From: Breoghania sp. L-A4
Lineage (GTDB): Bacteria > Pseudomonadota > Alphaproteobacteria > Rhizobiales > Stappiaceae
Reading direction: 5' to 3'
DNA length: 64,000 bases
Assembly (NCBI RefSeq): GCF_003432385.1
Contig: NZ_CP031841.1
Span: 3,573,579 to 3,637,578, forward strand
Each line of letters opens with the position of its first letter. The stretch's first letter is position 1. The position numbers were made by a program, and so were the translations under genes. This document shows, one piece after another, positions 30,412-40,463 of this stretch. Below the pieces are notes generated by a model. That model saw nothing but the letters and a program-made list of their open reading frames with translations. It was not told where the DNA came from and did no database searches.

Positions 30412-32079
30412 TCAGTGCGCGCCGGCCATCAACTGCTGGGCCGCAGCGCGCGCCTCGTCCGTGATGACGCTGCCCGCCAGCATGCGGGCGATTTCCTCGC
30501 GGCGTTCTGCCTCACCGATCGGATTGACGCGGGTGGCGACCCGATCCGCGTCGATCGCTTCCTTGGCGATCAGAAGATGACCGATGGCGCGCGCGGCAAC
30601 CTGCGGCGCATGGGTGACGGTGAGCACCTGCACGGTGGCAGCGAGGCGCGCCAGGCGGTGACCGATGGCTTCCGCCACAGCCCCACCAACGCCGGTGTCG
30701 ATTTCATCGAAGACCAGCGTCGGTGCGGAGCCCTTGTCGGCCAGCGAGACTTTCAGCGCCAGCAGGAAGCGCGACAGCTCACCCCCCGACGCCACCTTCA
30801 TCATCGGCCCCGGACGGGTGCCTGGGTTGGTCTGCACCCAGAATTCCGCCTGATCGATGCCATCGGCCGTGCGCGCTTGCGGGTCGGAGGCGAGTTGCAC
30901 GATGAACCGCGCGCGCTCCAGCTTCAGCGCCGGCAGCTCCAGGGCCACGACGGCTTCCAGCGCGGCGGCCGTCTCGTGCCGCCTGCCGCTGAGTGCAAGA
31001 GCAAGCGCATCGTAGGTGGCGCGTGCCTCTTGCACCGCGCTTTCCAGCTTGCCGAGCTTTTCCTCGCCCGCGTCCAGATCGCTGAGATCGGCGGCCATGC
31101 GGTCGCGCAGGGCGGGCAGTTCGTCCACCGGCACGGAAAACTTGCGGCCCGCGGCGCGCAGGGCGAACAGCCGCTCCTCGGTCTGCTCCAGCTCACGGGG
31201 ATCAAAATCGGTTTCACGCAAGGCATGTTCGAGACTGCCGCGTGCGTCTTCCAGCGCATCCAGCGCCTGACCCAGCGAGGTGATCGGAGCGCTCAGCAAG
31301 CCGCCCGCCTGATCAGCCTTGCGCTCAAGCCGGCGCAACAGCCCGGCGAGCTCGGGAATCGGCGAGCCGTTGCCGTGCAGCGCTTCATGCGCCTCGCCGA
31401 TGTCGCCGGCGACCTTCTCCACCTGCATCATCTGGTGACGGCGCGCGGCCAAATCCTCCTCCTCGCCCGGCTGCGGGGCGAGTGTGGTCAACTCGTCAAC
31501 GGCGGCGCGCAGGAAATCCGCCTCTCGGCGCGCGTCCTCGATGCGGGCGCGATGATCCTTGAGCGCCTTGTCCGCGGCGCGAACGGCGCGATAGGCCTCG
31601 GTGACGGCCGCCGCGTCGGCTTCCAACCCGCCAAACGCGTCCAGCAGCGCCCGGTGGCTGGCGGGATCCACCAACGCCCGGTCATCGTGCTGGCCGTGGA
31701 TCTCGACGAGTTGCGTGCCGATCTCGCGCAGCAGGCTGGCGCTGACGGGACGGTCGTTGATGAAGGCGCGGGTGCGGCCATCGGCACTCTGGGCGCGGCG
31801 CAGGATGATGTCGCCGTCATCCTCGATATCGTTGGCCCTGAGAAGCGACCGCGTGGGGTGATCCACCGCGACATCGAAGGCCGCGGTAACCTGGCCCTGG
31901 CTTTCGCCGTGCCGCACCAGCGAGGCGTCGCCACGTCCGCCAAGCGCCAGCGACAGCGCGTCGAGGAGGATCGACTTGCCCGCGCCGGTCTCGCCGGTCA
32001 GAACCGTCATTCCGGCGGTGAAATCGATATCCAGCCGGTCGATCAGAACGATATCGCGGATCGAAAGCGCTGCCAGCAT
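30412..32079 (-). CDS. recN: DNA repair protein RecN
   Basis: 555 residues, an SMC-like ATPase. Walker A GETGAGKSILLDAL is near residue 29, a long coiled-coil arm occupies the middle (EAHEALHGNGSPIPELAGLLRR and beyond, counted within the arm), and near the C-terminus lie the signature region SGGELSRFLLALK, Walker B VFDEIDTGVGG and the D-loop/switch VTHAPQVAA. RecN helps hold broken DNA ends during recombinational repair. The gene lies 29 bp downstream of bamD on the same strand, a conserved pairing in Hyphomicrobiales after ftsZ-lpxC-bamD. Confidence 0.96.
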   Translation of the reverse strand: MLAALSIRDIVLIDRLDIDFTAGMTVLTGETGAGKSILLDALSLALGGRGDASLVRHGESQGQVTAAFDVAVDHPTRSLLRANDIEDDGDIILRRAQSADGRTRAFINDRPVSASLLREIGTQLVEIHGQHDDRALVDPASHRALLDAFGGLEADAAAVTEAYRAVRAADKALKDHRARIEDARREADFLRAAVDELTTLAPQPGEEEDLAARRHQMMQVEKVAGDIGEAHEALHGNGSPIPELAGLLRRLERKADQAGGLLSAPITSLGQALDALEDARGSLEHALRETDFDPRELEQTEERLFALRAAGRKFSVPVDELPALRDRMAADLSDLDAGEEKLGKLESAVQEARATYDALALALSGRRHETAAALEAVVALELPALKLERARFIVQLASDPQARTADGIDQAEFWVQTNPGTRPGPMMKVASGGELSRFLLALKVSLADKGSAPTLVFDEIDTGVGGAVAEAIGHRLARLAATVQVLTVTHAPQVAARAIGHLLIAKEAIDADRVATRVNPIGEAERREEIARMLAGSVITDEARAAAQQLMAGAH

Positions 32080-32108
32080 GGGCGGTGTGATGTCTCTAAA
32101 AGAGAAAA

Positions 32109-32972
32109 CTAGAGAATGTTGATACCGTCAAACGCCTTGCTGATCCAGCTGCCTTCATCGGCGCTGGGTTCATAGCCGCCCTTCTTGAGCAGCGTGTAGG
32201 CGTCCTTGTACCAGCGGCTGTCGGGGAAGTTGTGACCCAGAACGGCGGCGGCTGTCTGCGCTTCGGATACGACGCCGAGCGAGAAATACGCCTCCGTCAG
32301 GCGGGCCAGCGCCTCTTCCACGTGGCGCGTCGTCTGGTAGCGCATGACCACTTCGCGGAACCGGTTGATGGCCGCGATATAATTGCGCTTGTCCAGATAG
32401 TAGCGCCCGACTTCCATTTCCTTGCCGGCCAGCTGATCCTGGGTCACCCGGATCTTCTTCTTCGCGTCGGCGGCGTATTCGCTGTCGGGATAGCGGCGCA
32501 CCAGCTCCGACATCGCCTCGAGCGCCTTCTCCGTGGTCTTCTGGTCACGCGTCACGTCCGGCATCTGACGGAAGTAGGACTGGCCGATGATGTAGAGTGC
32601 GTAGGCCGCGTCCGGGCTGCCGGGATGCAGCGTCACGAAGCGCCGCGCCGAATTGATGGCTTCCTGGTACTTGCCGCGCGAATAATTGGCAAAAGCGATG
32701 TTGATCAGCGATTTGCGCGCGTACTCGGAATAGGGATGAAGCCGGTCGACTTCCTCGAATTTCTTCGCGGCGCCACTCAGATCTCCGCTGGCGCGCAGGG
32801 CGAGACCCTCGTTGTAGAGCTGATCCGCCGGCGTGTCGTCGAGCGCCAGGTCGTCGGTCTCGTTGGACGCGCAGGCGGCGACCGCCAACAGTCCCACCAG
32901 GGACGCGGCGCGCAAGGCGCGTGTGAAACCGTTGCGCTTCGCGCGGCTCGTTGACGTCAGACTACGCAGCAC
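32109..32972 (-). CDS. bamD: Outer-membrane assembly lipoprotein BamD
   Basis: 287 residues. The signal peptide with lipobox LLAVAAC places the acylated Cys near residue 34. TPR units follow ([41 protein letters not shown] and others; each unit counted separately), giving the BamD/ComL fold. BamD is the essential lipoprotein partner of BamA in inserting outer-membrane beta-barrel proteins. The GTG start has GGGAG about 8 bases upstream. It lies between lpxC and recN. Confidence 0.94.
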   Translation of the reverse strand: MLRSLTSTSRAKRNGFTRALRAASLVGLLAVAACASNETDDLALDDTPADQLYNEGLALRASGDLSGAAKKFEEVDRLHPYSEYARKSLINIAFANYSRGKYQEAINSARRFVTLHPGSPDAAYALYIIGQSYFRQMPDVTRDQKTTEKALEAMSELVRRYPDSEYAADAKKKIRVTQDQLAGKEMEVGRYYLDKRNYIAAINRFREVVMRYQTTRHVEEALARLTEAYFSLGVVSEAQTAAAVLGHNFPDSRWYKDAYTLLKKGGYEPSADEGSWISKAFDGINIL

Positions 32973-33225
32973 CTGGAGGCTCTCCCTCGCGTGACGGACC
33001 GCTGCTTGCGATCCCTAAACATGGCCATACCATACGGCCAGCCATTCAAACGGCAACCGGATATCCGTGCTTCTAGCCGAATATTGCCTTCAGCGTAAGC
33101 GCCAGCGCGCGCTTTCGTTCAACGGCTCGACCGAACAATTCCCGTGCATGCGAAATCGCGCGGCTTTGCAACTTTTTTAAGGCGTGAGGGGAACCCAGGC
33201 GGAAACGCTCTGGAATAATGGCCGC

Positions 33226-34176
33226 TCAGGAATGGTCCGGGCCGTAGGCGGGGGCGGAAATGTCGCTCGTCAGATCGACCGGGCGTGATTCGCGTTCGCG
33301 GCGCGCCGGACCCTCGACGATCTCATAGGCATCCTCGTCGCTGAACAGCGCGATGAGAACGGCATTGTTCATGGCGTGCCCGGCCTTGAACGAGCGGTAC
33401 TCACCGAGAATAGGCAGACCGGAGAGCGCCAGATCGCCAACCGCGTCCAGCGTCTTGTGGCGGACGAACTCGTCCGCCCAGCGGGTGCCTTCGGGATTGA
33501 GCACCCGATCGCCATCGATGGCGACGGAGTTTTCCAGCGACGAACCGCGGGCAAACCCCATGGCCCAGAGCTTCTCGACGTCGCTGACGCGGCCGAAGGT
33601 GCGCGCGCGCGCGATCTCGGTGCGGAACAGCTCCGGCGTCAGATCGCCGACAAACGACTGGCGGCCGATCAGCGGCGTCTCGAAATCGATGGTGACGTCG
33701 AACCGCATCCCCTCATAGGGCCGCAGTTCGCTGACCGCGCCCTTGTTCTCGACACGAATGGGCTTCTTGATACGGATGTAGCGGCGCAGCGCGGCCTGCT
33801 TCACGAGACCGACCTGATCAATGGCGTCGACGAACTGGATGGCGCTTCCGTCCATCACAGGCACTTCGTCGCCGTCGAGTTCGACGAGCACGTTGTCGAC
33901 ACCGAGGCCGCGCAGGGCCGCCATCAGATGCTCGATCGTGCAGACAGACGCGGATTTCTTGCCGATCACCGTGCACAGCGCGGTTGCGGAAACAGCCGAC
34001 CAGATGGCGTCGATTTCAACTTCCGATCCGTCGGCGCCCGTGCGCACGAACACGATTCCGGTGTTTTCATCCGCGGGATAGAGCGTGAGCGAGGCGGGTT
34101 CACCGGAGTGAACGCCAATGCCGGACAAGCGAATCTGGTCTGCGAGAGTCTGCTGCTTGCTGCTCATGTCCGTCAT
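33226..34176 (-). CDS. lpxC: UDP-3-O-acyl-N-acetylglucosamine deacetylase
   Basis: 316 residues. Zinc ligands His83 (in IEHLMAAL), His240 and Asp244 (in RHKTLDAVGDL) and the catalytic-region His267 (in GHAMNN) are all present. LpxC catalyses the first committed step of lipid A synthesis. It is slightly longer than the E. coli enzyme, with a charged C-terminal tail. ATG at 34176 is used; ATG three codons later also fits. It follows ftsZ with a 340-bp gap, as in many alphaproteobacteria. Confidence 0.97.
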   Translation of the reverse strand: MTDMSSKQQTLADQIRLSGIGVHSGEPASLTLYPADENTGIVFVRTGADGSEVEIDAIWSAVSATALCTVIGKKSASVCTIEHLMAALRGLGVDNVLVELDGDEVPVMDGSAIQFVDAIDQVGLVKQAALRRYIRIKKPIRVENKGAVSELRPYEGMRFDVTIDFETPLIGRQSFVGDLTPELFRTEIARARTFGRVSDVEKLWAMGFARGSSLENSVAIDGDRVLNPEGTRWADEFVRHKTLDAVGDLALSGLPILGEYRSFKAGHAMNNAVLIALFSDEDAYEIVEGPARRERESRPVDLTSDISAPAYGPDHS

Positions 34177-34516
34177 TCAGAAATCCCCGCGCAGCCCGGA
34201 GGCCGCTCCCCTCGCCGCATCAGCGCCCCGCCGATGCGTCTATCATTCGCTGTTTTTCGCCGTTTTCCGGGACCGAGCCGCTCCTGGAAAGACCAGAGGG
34301 TGGCATTGAATCGATTCCGTTCATCAACCGTGAACGGACAATAGCGCTCGCGCCGCAGGGGCCGAAATAAAGCTTTATTACGCATTGTAACGAAAGTCGC
34401 GCCGGCATCGGCCCAACCCACGGCCGCCCACCGAGCCACAAGGGGTGCTCAAACGCAAACGGCCCGGCAAAATGCCGAGCCGCCGCCTTGCGAAGGGCAG
34501 TGAGAAAGCCTGTGCG
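34177..34516. other. Intergenic region between ftsZ and lpxC
   Basis: 340 bp with no gene. At the ftsZ side it holds a hairpin at 34461-34481. At 34366-34379 it holds a perfect 14-base palindrome, AATAAAGCTTTATT, in a locally AT-rich patch likely to belong to the lpxC promoter region or an operator. Nothing else is recognisable. Confidence 0.5.
34461..34481 (-). terminator. Probable terminator hairpin after ftsZ
   Basis: GGCCCGGCAAAATGCCGAGC folds into a 9-pair stem with one mismatch and a 3-base loop. On the minus strand it lies 36 bp after the ftsZ stop and is followed by GTTTGCGTTTG, a weak T-rich tract. Confidence 0.45.
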
Positions 34517-36238
34517 TCAGTTGGCCTGACGACGCAGGAACGCCGGGATTTCCAGCTGATCGTCATCCGAGGCGTGGTGAGCCTGAGACGCCATGCGACC
34601 CTGATGATCCTGACGGGGATGCGGATCCTGACGGCCATGCGGATCGAGCTGACCCGCCGCGCCGCGCGGCTGAGGCGCCGCCGGACGCTGGGTGTACTCG
34701 GCCGGAGCCGGCTGACGCTGTTCGGGCGCATGATGGGCGTAGGCATCCTCGCCCTCATAGCCTTCGGCGTCGTCCTCGCGGCGGCCGAGGCCGCTGGCCA
34801 GACGGCGCAACAGGCTCATCGGCCGACGATCGTCTTCGCCATGCTCGTCGTAATGTTCACCAGCCTGATGAATTTCAGCCTGCACCATCGGCGGAAAGTC
34901 TTCCACACGCGGCATCCGCGGCGCGGCATCCGCCGCCACCGGCGGGATGTAGGGTTCGGCCGCGGGCTCAGGCGCGGCCCGCGGGGCCACCGGAAGGGCA
35001 TCCACTTCCACCGGCACGTCCGGCTCGCTGACCAGCGCGGGGTTCGGCTGGTAGCTTTCGATGGTCACGCCGGGGTCGGTCGCGACCGGGGTCGGCATGG
35101 CGATGGCCAGCTCGGCTTCCAGACGCTCGGCCGGGTCCGGCTCGATGCGGGTGGGGGCTGCCGGCGTGGCAGCGACCTGTTCGCGCGGTGCGGAGGAGCG
35201 CGTGGTCGCCGATTTCAGCCGCTCGGCCAGTTCGGCCATGCGGGCTTCGGCCGGCGAGGAATCCTCGCGCATGTCGCGGTCGATGCCCGTGGCGACGACG
35301 GAGACGCGGATGGAGCCTTCCATGCCCTCGTCAAAGGTCGCGCCCATGATGATGTTGGCTTCCTCGTCGACTTCCTCGCGGATGCGGGTCGCCGCCTCGT
35401 CCACCTCGAACAGGGTCATGTCCTTGCCGCCGGTGATCGAGATCAGCAGGCCCTTGGCGCCCTTCATCGTGGTCTCGTCGAGCAGCGGGTTGGCGATCGC
35501 CGCCTCGGCGGCCTGCAGCGCGCGGCCGTCGCCGGAGGATTCACCGGTGCCCATCATCGCCTTGCCCATGCCGCGCATGATCGAGCGGACATCGGCGAAG
35601 TCGAGGTTGATGAGGCCTTCCTTGACCATCAGATCGGTGATGCAGGCAACACCGGAATAGAGCACCTGATCGGCCATCGCGAAGGCATCCGCGAAGGTCG
35701 TCTGGGCATTGGCGAGCCGGAACAGGTTCTGGTTGGGAATGACGATGAGCGTATCGACATTCTGCTGCAGTTCCTCGATGCCGTGCTCGGCCAGGCGCAT
35801 GCGGCGCTGGCCTTCGAACTGGAACGGCTTGGTGACGACGCCGACGGTGAGAATACCGCGTTCGCGCGCCGCCCGGGCGATCACGGGAGCCGCACCGGTG
35901 CCGGTGCCGCCGCCCATGCCGGCGGTGATGAACACCATATGCGCGCCGGTCAGGTGGTCGTTGAGCTCGTCGAGAACTTCTTCCGCTGCCGCGCGGCCGA
36001 CTTCCGGCTGCGACCCCGCACCCAGACCTTCGGTGACCGCGACGCCCATCTGGACGACGCGCTCGGACTGCGACAGGGCCAGCGCCTGGGCGTCGGTGTT
36101 GGCGACGACGAAGTCGCACCCCTGCAGGCCGGCCTGGATCATGTTGTTGACGGCGTTGCCGCCGGCGCCACCGATTCCGAAGACGGTGATCCTCGGCTTC
36201 AGCTCCGTTATATCGGGCATTTTGAGATTGATGGTCAT
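34517..36238 (-). CDS. ftsZ: Cell division GTPase FtsZ, long C-terminal linker
   Basis: 573 residues. The tubulin signature GGGTGTG is at residues 109-115, and the T7 catalytic loop is in [11 protein letters not shown]. FtsZ forms the cytokinetic Z-ring. The core (about 320 residues) is followed by an unusually long (about 240 residues), Pro/Ala/His/Gln-rich linker and the conserved tail peptide [12 protein letters not shown], which binds FtsA. Such long linkers are typical of Hyphomicrobiales. ATG at 36238 (TINLKMPDI follows) has GAGGAAG about 4-5 bases upstream; the frame is open 19 codons further. It follows ftsA by 105 bp. Confidence 0.98.
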   Translation of the reverse strand: MTINLKMPDITELKPRITVFGIGGAGGNAVNNMIQAGLQGCDFVVANTDAQALALSQSERVVQMGVAVTEGLGAGSQPEVGRAAAEEVLDELNDHLTGAHMVFITAGMGGGTGTGAAPVIARAARERGILTVGVVTKPFQFEGQRRMRLAEHGIEELQQNVDTLIVIPNQNLFRLANAQTTFADAFAMADQVLYSGVACITDLMVKEGLINLDFADVRSIMRGMGKAMMGTGESSGDGRALQAAEAAIANPLLDETTMKGAKGLLISITGGKDMTLFEVDEAATRIREEVDEEANIIMGATFDEGMEGSIRVSVVATGIDRDMREDSSPAEARMAELAERLKSATTRSSAPREQVAATPAAPTRIEPDPAERLEAELAIAMPTPVATDPGVTIESYQPNPALVSEPDVPVEVDALPVAPRAAPEPAAEPYIPPVAADAAPRMPRVEDFPPMVQAEIHQAGEHYDEHGEDDRRPMSLLRRLASGLGRREDDAEGYEGEDAYAHHAPEQRQPAPAEYTQRPAAPQPRGAAGQLDPHGRQDPHPRQDHQGRMASQAHHASDDDQLEIPAFLRRQAN

Positions 36239-36343
36239 GGCTTCCTCATATCCTTCCCGCGCGCCCTGAGACGGGCGGGCGGACTTCCCTCGCAAGTATC
36301 AAACCGGCTTTCGCCGCTACACGGCCCCACCACGAGCCGCAAT

Positions 36344-37663
36344 TCAGAAACTCTCCCGGAACCACTGGCCCACACGCGCCAGATAACCGGTTCCGGTCAT
36401 TCGCAGCTGCCGGCTGCGATCGGGTACGAACTGCTCCATCTGCGAGACTTGCGGATAGATCAGCAGGCCGACGGCGGTCGAAAAGGCAGGGCCTTTCGCC
36501 GCTTCCGGCAATCCTGTGATGCCCAGCGGGCGGCCGAGGCGCACGTGGCGCCCAAGGATCAGCCGCGCCTGTTCGGCGAGGCCGGTCATCTGGCTCGCAC
36601 CGCCGGTGAGCACGACGCGCTTGCCGACCTGGCCGGCGAAGCCCGAGGCGTTGAGACGGTCGCGCACCAGCTCCAGCGTCTCCTCGATGCGCGGGCGAAT
36701 GATCTTTGTCAGCACGCTGCGCGGGATCTGCTGCGGCAGGTCGCTTTCCTCGTCGACCGGCGGCACGCTGAGCAGATCGAAATCGTCGCCGCCGCCGGGC
36801 AAGGCGTTACCATACAGCGTCTTAATGCGTTCGGCGTCGCGCAGCCGGGTGGAGAGCCCGCGCGCGATGTCCGTGGTGACGTGATGGCCGCCGATGGCGA
36901 TGGCGTCCACATGCACGGCCTGTCCCTCGACGAAGACGGCGAGCGACGTGGTGCCGCCGCCGAAATCGATGCAGGCGACGCCGAGTTCCGCCTCGTCGTC
37001 GACCAGGGTCGACAGGCCAGAAGCGAAGGGCGTGGCCACCATGGTCTCGACCTGCAGATGGCCGCGGTTGACGCAAAGCTCGAGATTGCGCACCGGCGGT
37101 GTGTCGGCGGTCACCACATGCATGTCGACGCCGAGCTTGCGGCCGATCATGGCGCGCGGATCATGGATGCCGCGGTTGCCGTCCAGCGTGTAGGCGATGG
37201 GCAGCGCGTGCACGATGGCGCGCCCGTCGACCGCGAAATGATCGCCGCCGGCGGTCAGCACCCGCTTGATGTCGGCCTCGGTGACCGCGTCGCCGTTGAG
37301 ATCGACGCTGGCGCAGAAGATCTCGCTGGAAAGCCGGCCGCAGGTGGTGTTGACCAGCAGGCTCTCGACCGTCACCCCGGCCATGCGCTCGGCGGAATCC
37401 ACCGCCAGGCGGATCGCCTGCTCGGCCAGGTCCAGATCGATGACGACGCCGGACTTGATGCCGCGGGAGCGCTGGTAGCCGTAGCCGAGCACCTCGACCG
37501 AATGGGTGCGGCCGGGCAGGGTTTCGTTTTCCTCGCGCGGGGTCAGCTTGGCGATCAGGCAGCACACCTTGGTCGAGCCGACATCGAGCACGGAAATGAT
37601 CACGGAGCGGCGGCTGGGCAGCGGCTGCATGCGCGGCAGATAGGGAGAGGACGGCGACGCCAT
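36344..37663 (-). CDS. ftsA: Cell division protein FtsA
   Basis: 439 residues, actin-like ATPase. Phosphate-1 loop VLDVGSTKVCCLIAKL, 1C domain near LGYGYQRSRGIKSGVVIDLD, phosphate-2 CIDFGGGTTSLAVF and adenosine motif VVLTGGASQMTGL are present. The C-terminal amphipathic membrane-targeting helix is probably ARVGQWFRESF. FtsA anchors FtsZ to the membrane. The N-terminus has about 20 extra residues before the actin fold. The start overlaps the ftsQ stop by one base (TGATG). Confidence 0.97.
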   Translation of the reverse strand: MASPSSPYLPRMQPLPSRRSVIISVLDVGSTKVCCLIAKLTPREENETLPGRTHSVEVLGYGYQRSRGIKSGVVIDLDLAEQAIRLAVDSAERMAGVTVESLLVNTTCGRLSSEIFCASVDLNGDAVTEADIKRVLTAGGDHFAVDGRAIVHALPIAYTLDGNRGIHDPRAMIGRKLGVDMHVVTADTPPVRNLELCVNRGHLQVETMVATPFASGLSTLVDDEAELGVACIDFGGGTTSLAVFVEGQAVHVDAIAIGGHHVTTDIARGLSTRLRDAERIKTLYGNALPGGGDDFDLLSVPPVDEESDLPQQIPRSVLTKIIRPRIEETLELVRDRLNASGFAGQVGKRVVLTGGASQMTGLAEQARLILGRHVRLGRPLGITGLPEAAKGPAFSTAVGLLIYPQVSQMEQFVPDRSRQLRMTGTGYLARVGQWFRESF

Positions 37664-38562
37664 CAGGTGTCCTTCCCGTTCTTGTCAGCGCCATGGCGCG
37701 GTTGGCCGGAGGTCTGCCGGCGCAGCGCAGCATCCTTGGTGAGCCGCACCACAACGCGGTCGGCAAGCCGCAGGTCCACCGCGACGATGTCGCGCGACAG
37801 CAGGCCGCTGTCGTCGTCCAGACGCACCAGCTCGCTCAACGCCGCGTCGACGCCCTCTTCGGGCAGCCGCACGGTGATGCCGTTCTCAAGCACGAGATTC
37901 CAGCGGCGGTCGGCGATGAGGACGGCGGCGCGCACCCGCGAGCGCAACGACGGCATCGCGTCGAGCATGTCCGCCATGGCCTTGCCGCGTTCCTGGGCGC
38001 CGTGGCCCACCAGCAGCAGCAGGTTGGCATAGCGCTCGTCGACATCGTCGGTGATCACGCGGCCGTCGGCGTCGATGATCGAGATGATCTGGCCGCGCTG
38101 CCACAGGGCGAAGGGCTCGCGCTCCTCGACCGTGACCTGCAGCGTGCCGGGATAGAATTTCTGAACCGAGACGTTCTTGACCCAGGCGATCCGGGCGAGC
38201 CGGTCGCGCGCGGCCTGCGCGTCGAACAACAGAAGCGAGGAGCCATCGCGGATTTCGAGCGCTTCCAGGATCTGGAATTCGTCGGTCTCGCGCTGACCGG
38301 AGAGCTTGATCGCCTCGAAGGAGAAGCCCGCCGCCGCCGTCACCGTGTCGGCGACCGCCAGGGTGTGCCCGCCGAGCACGATGCCATACAGCCCGGTGGC
38401 CGCGAGGAAGCCCGCGGCGCCCGCGCGTCCGGCCCAACGCGGCAGGAAGGCGAGGAAGCCGGCGGAACGCCAGACAGGCCTCTGGTGCAGACGCGCGACG
38501 CCGCTGCGACGCGAAACGGCTTTCGCCGGCGCCTGCCGCGGTTCGTCCTGTCGTCTCTTCAC
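37663..38562 (-). CDS. ftsQ: Cell division protein FtsQ
   Basis: 299 residues: a basic cytoplasmic tail, one membrane span (AAGFLAATGLYGIVLGGHTL), the POTRA domain (FEAIKLSGQRETDEFQILEAL) and the beta domain (AWVKNVSVQKFYPGTLQVTV, EREPFALWQ). FtsQ links early and late divisome proteins with FtsB and FtsL. I prefer the GTG at 38562, which overlaps the ddl stop by four bases (GTGA); an ATG at 38592 is in frame but would overlap ddl by 34 bp. Confidence 0.94.
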   Translation of the reverse strand: MKRRQDEPRQAPAKAVSRRSGVARLHQRPVWRSAGFLAFLPRWAGRAGAAGFLAATGLYGIVLGGHTLAVADTVTAAAGFSFEAIKLSGQRETDEFQILEALEIRDGSSLLLFDAQAARDRLARIAWVKNVSVQKFYPGTLQVTVEEREPFALWQRGQIISIIDADGRVITDDVDERYANLLLLVGHGAQERGKAMADMLDAMPSLRSRVRAAVLIADRRWNLVLENGITVRLPEEGVDAALSELVRLDDDSGLLSRDIVAVDLRLADRVVVRLTKDAALRRQTSGQPRHGADKNGKDT

Positions 38563-39487
38563 CGATCGCAACTCGCGTTCTCCACAATCCAACTTACAAG
38601 CTCGGGGAAACCGTGCCCCGCGTGGGCCGCCATTTCCGGCACCAGCGAGGTCGCCGTCATTCCCGGCTGCGTATTAACTTCCAGGCAAATCAGTTCGCCG
38701 ATGCCGTGAAGGCGGTCGTCATAGCGGAAGTCCGCCCGTGTCACGCCTGCACAACCCAACGCACGATGAGCCGTCAGGGTTAATTTCTGTACTTCTTGGT
38801 AAATATTCGGTGAAATTTCTGCCGGGAGGATGTGTTTAGATCCGCCAGCCACATATTTCGCGTCAAAGTCGTAAAAGTGGTGCCCTTCGGCAACAATGTC
38901 GATAACCCCAAGAGCGACGTCGCCCATCACCGCGCAGGTCAGTTCGCGCCCCGCGACATAGCGTTCGACCATGACGATGTCGCCGTAGGGCCAATCGTCG
39001 GCATAGAGCTGCTGAGGGGGATGCTCGGCATCCTCGCCGACGATCAGCACGCCAAAACTCGACCCCTCGTTGACCGGCTTGACCACATAGGGCGGCTTCA
39101 TCGGGTGCGCCTTGGCGGCCTCGAGCCGATGCATGACCTTGTGCTCGGCGACCGGAACGCCGGCGGCCTTCATCACCGCCTTGGCGCGGTCCTTGTTCAT
39201 CGCCAGCGCTGAAGCCATCACACCGGAATGGGTGTAGCGAATGCCCAGCACCTCCAGAAGACCCTGGATACAGCCGTCTTCCCCGTAGGGTCCATGCAGC
39301 GCGTTGAACGCCACATCCGGCTTCAAGTCCTTGAGAACAGTGGCGATATCCCGTGTAACGTCAACGCGCGTGACGGGGTAGCCAGCCTCCTCCAGCGCGT
39401 CCGCACAGGCATTGCCGGAGGACAGGCTGACGGGCCGTTCCGATGACCAGCCCCCATCAGGACGGCGACGTGTTTCTTACCGGTCAT
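38559..39487 (-). CDS. ddl: D-alanine-D-alanine ligase, frameshifted
   Basis: 309 residues when repaired. ATG at 39487 starts TGKKHVAVLMGG, the family N-terminus. As read, the frame shifts at the CCCCC run at 39451-39455. One extra base gives GGWSSERPVSLSSGNACADA, joining to PDVAFNALHGPYGEDG. The ATP-grasp core has KPVNEGSSFGV, GRELTCAVMG and the metal-binding EVNTQPGMT. Ddl makes the D-Ala-D-Ala dipeptide used by MurF. It lies 17 bp after murB and couples to ftsQ. The enzyme is normally essential, so the break is probably not real. Confidence 0.93.
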
Positions 39488-39504
39488 CTTTCGACCCCAT
39501 ACGT

Positions 39505-40463
39505 TCAGACTTGTGAAAATTCTTCGATCGCGACGCCGTCGGGGAACAGACCCAGACGCTTGATTTCCCATTCAAGGACAATGCCGGAATGCGCGCGCAC
39601 GCGGCCGCGCACGGTCTCGCCGAGACGCTCCAGATCGCTCGCCGTGGCATCGCCCGTGTTGATCATGAAATTGCAGTGCATCGGCGACATCTGCGCGCCG
39701 CCGATGGTCAGACCGCGGCAGCCGGCCGCGTCGACTTCCTTCCACGCGGAGCTGCCGGGCGGGTTTTTGAATGTGGAGCCGCCGGTCTTCTCGCGGATCG
39801 GCTGGGCGTTCTCGCGATGCTCAACGACCGCAGCCATCTCGGCACGGATGACCGCTTCATCGCCGGGAACGCCCTCGAACACGGCGCTGGTGAAGACCCA
39901 GTCCTTCGCGGCATTCGAGTGACGGTAGGCATAGTCCATATCCGCGTTGGAGAGCACGTGGAGGCGTCCCTCGCGATCCACGGCGGTCAGCTCCACCATG
40001 CGCTCGCGCGTCTCCGTGCCGTGCGCGCCGGCGTTCATGCGCAACGCGCCGCCGACGGCGCCCGGAATGCCGGTGTAGAACGCAAAGCCGCTCAGCCCCG
40101 CCTTGGCGGCGGCTTCCGCCAGACGCTTGTCCGGCACCGCCGCTCCGACCCGCAGCCGGTTCGCGCCGGCGTCCTCGATCTGGCCGAACCCGCGCGCGCC
40201 GAGCCGGATGACAACGCCCTCGATGCCCCGTCGCGCACCAGCAGATTGGAGCCGAGGCCGATCGGCAGCACCGGGATTTCACTGGGCAGCAGCGCCAGGA
40301 ACGCCGCCAGATCCGCCTCGTCGGCGGGCTGGAAGAGAAGCTGCGCGGGTCCGCCAACGCGAAACCACGTGACCGTGGAAAGCGCGTGGTTCGGCAACAG
40401 GCTACCGCGGATACCGGCAAAGCGTCCCTGTCCCAGCTCCGACAAGAGATCGGGAAAGCTCAC
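39505..40463 (-). CDS. murB: UDP-N-acetylenolpyruvoylglucosamine reductase, frameshifted
   Basis: 319 residues when repaired. The FAD-binding domain ([32 protein letters not shown]) and the C-terminal substrate domain ([10 protein letters not shown] with the catalytic Ser region; end [13 protein letters not shown] with the catalytic Glu) define a type II MurB. As read, the protein is split; one extra base in the CCCC run at 40226-40229 gives [20 protein letters not shown]. The GTG start overlaps the murC stop by four bases (GTGA) and has AAGG upstream. MurB makes UDP-MurNAc and is essential. Confidence 0.93.

Noticed and set aside
34445-38032. 1,195-codon open frame on the plus strand opposite ftsZ, ftsA and ftsQ
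   Set aside because: Antisense shadow of three conserved division genes; no ribosome-binding site or family resemblance.
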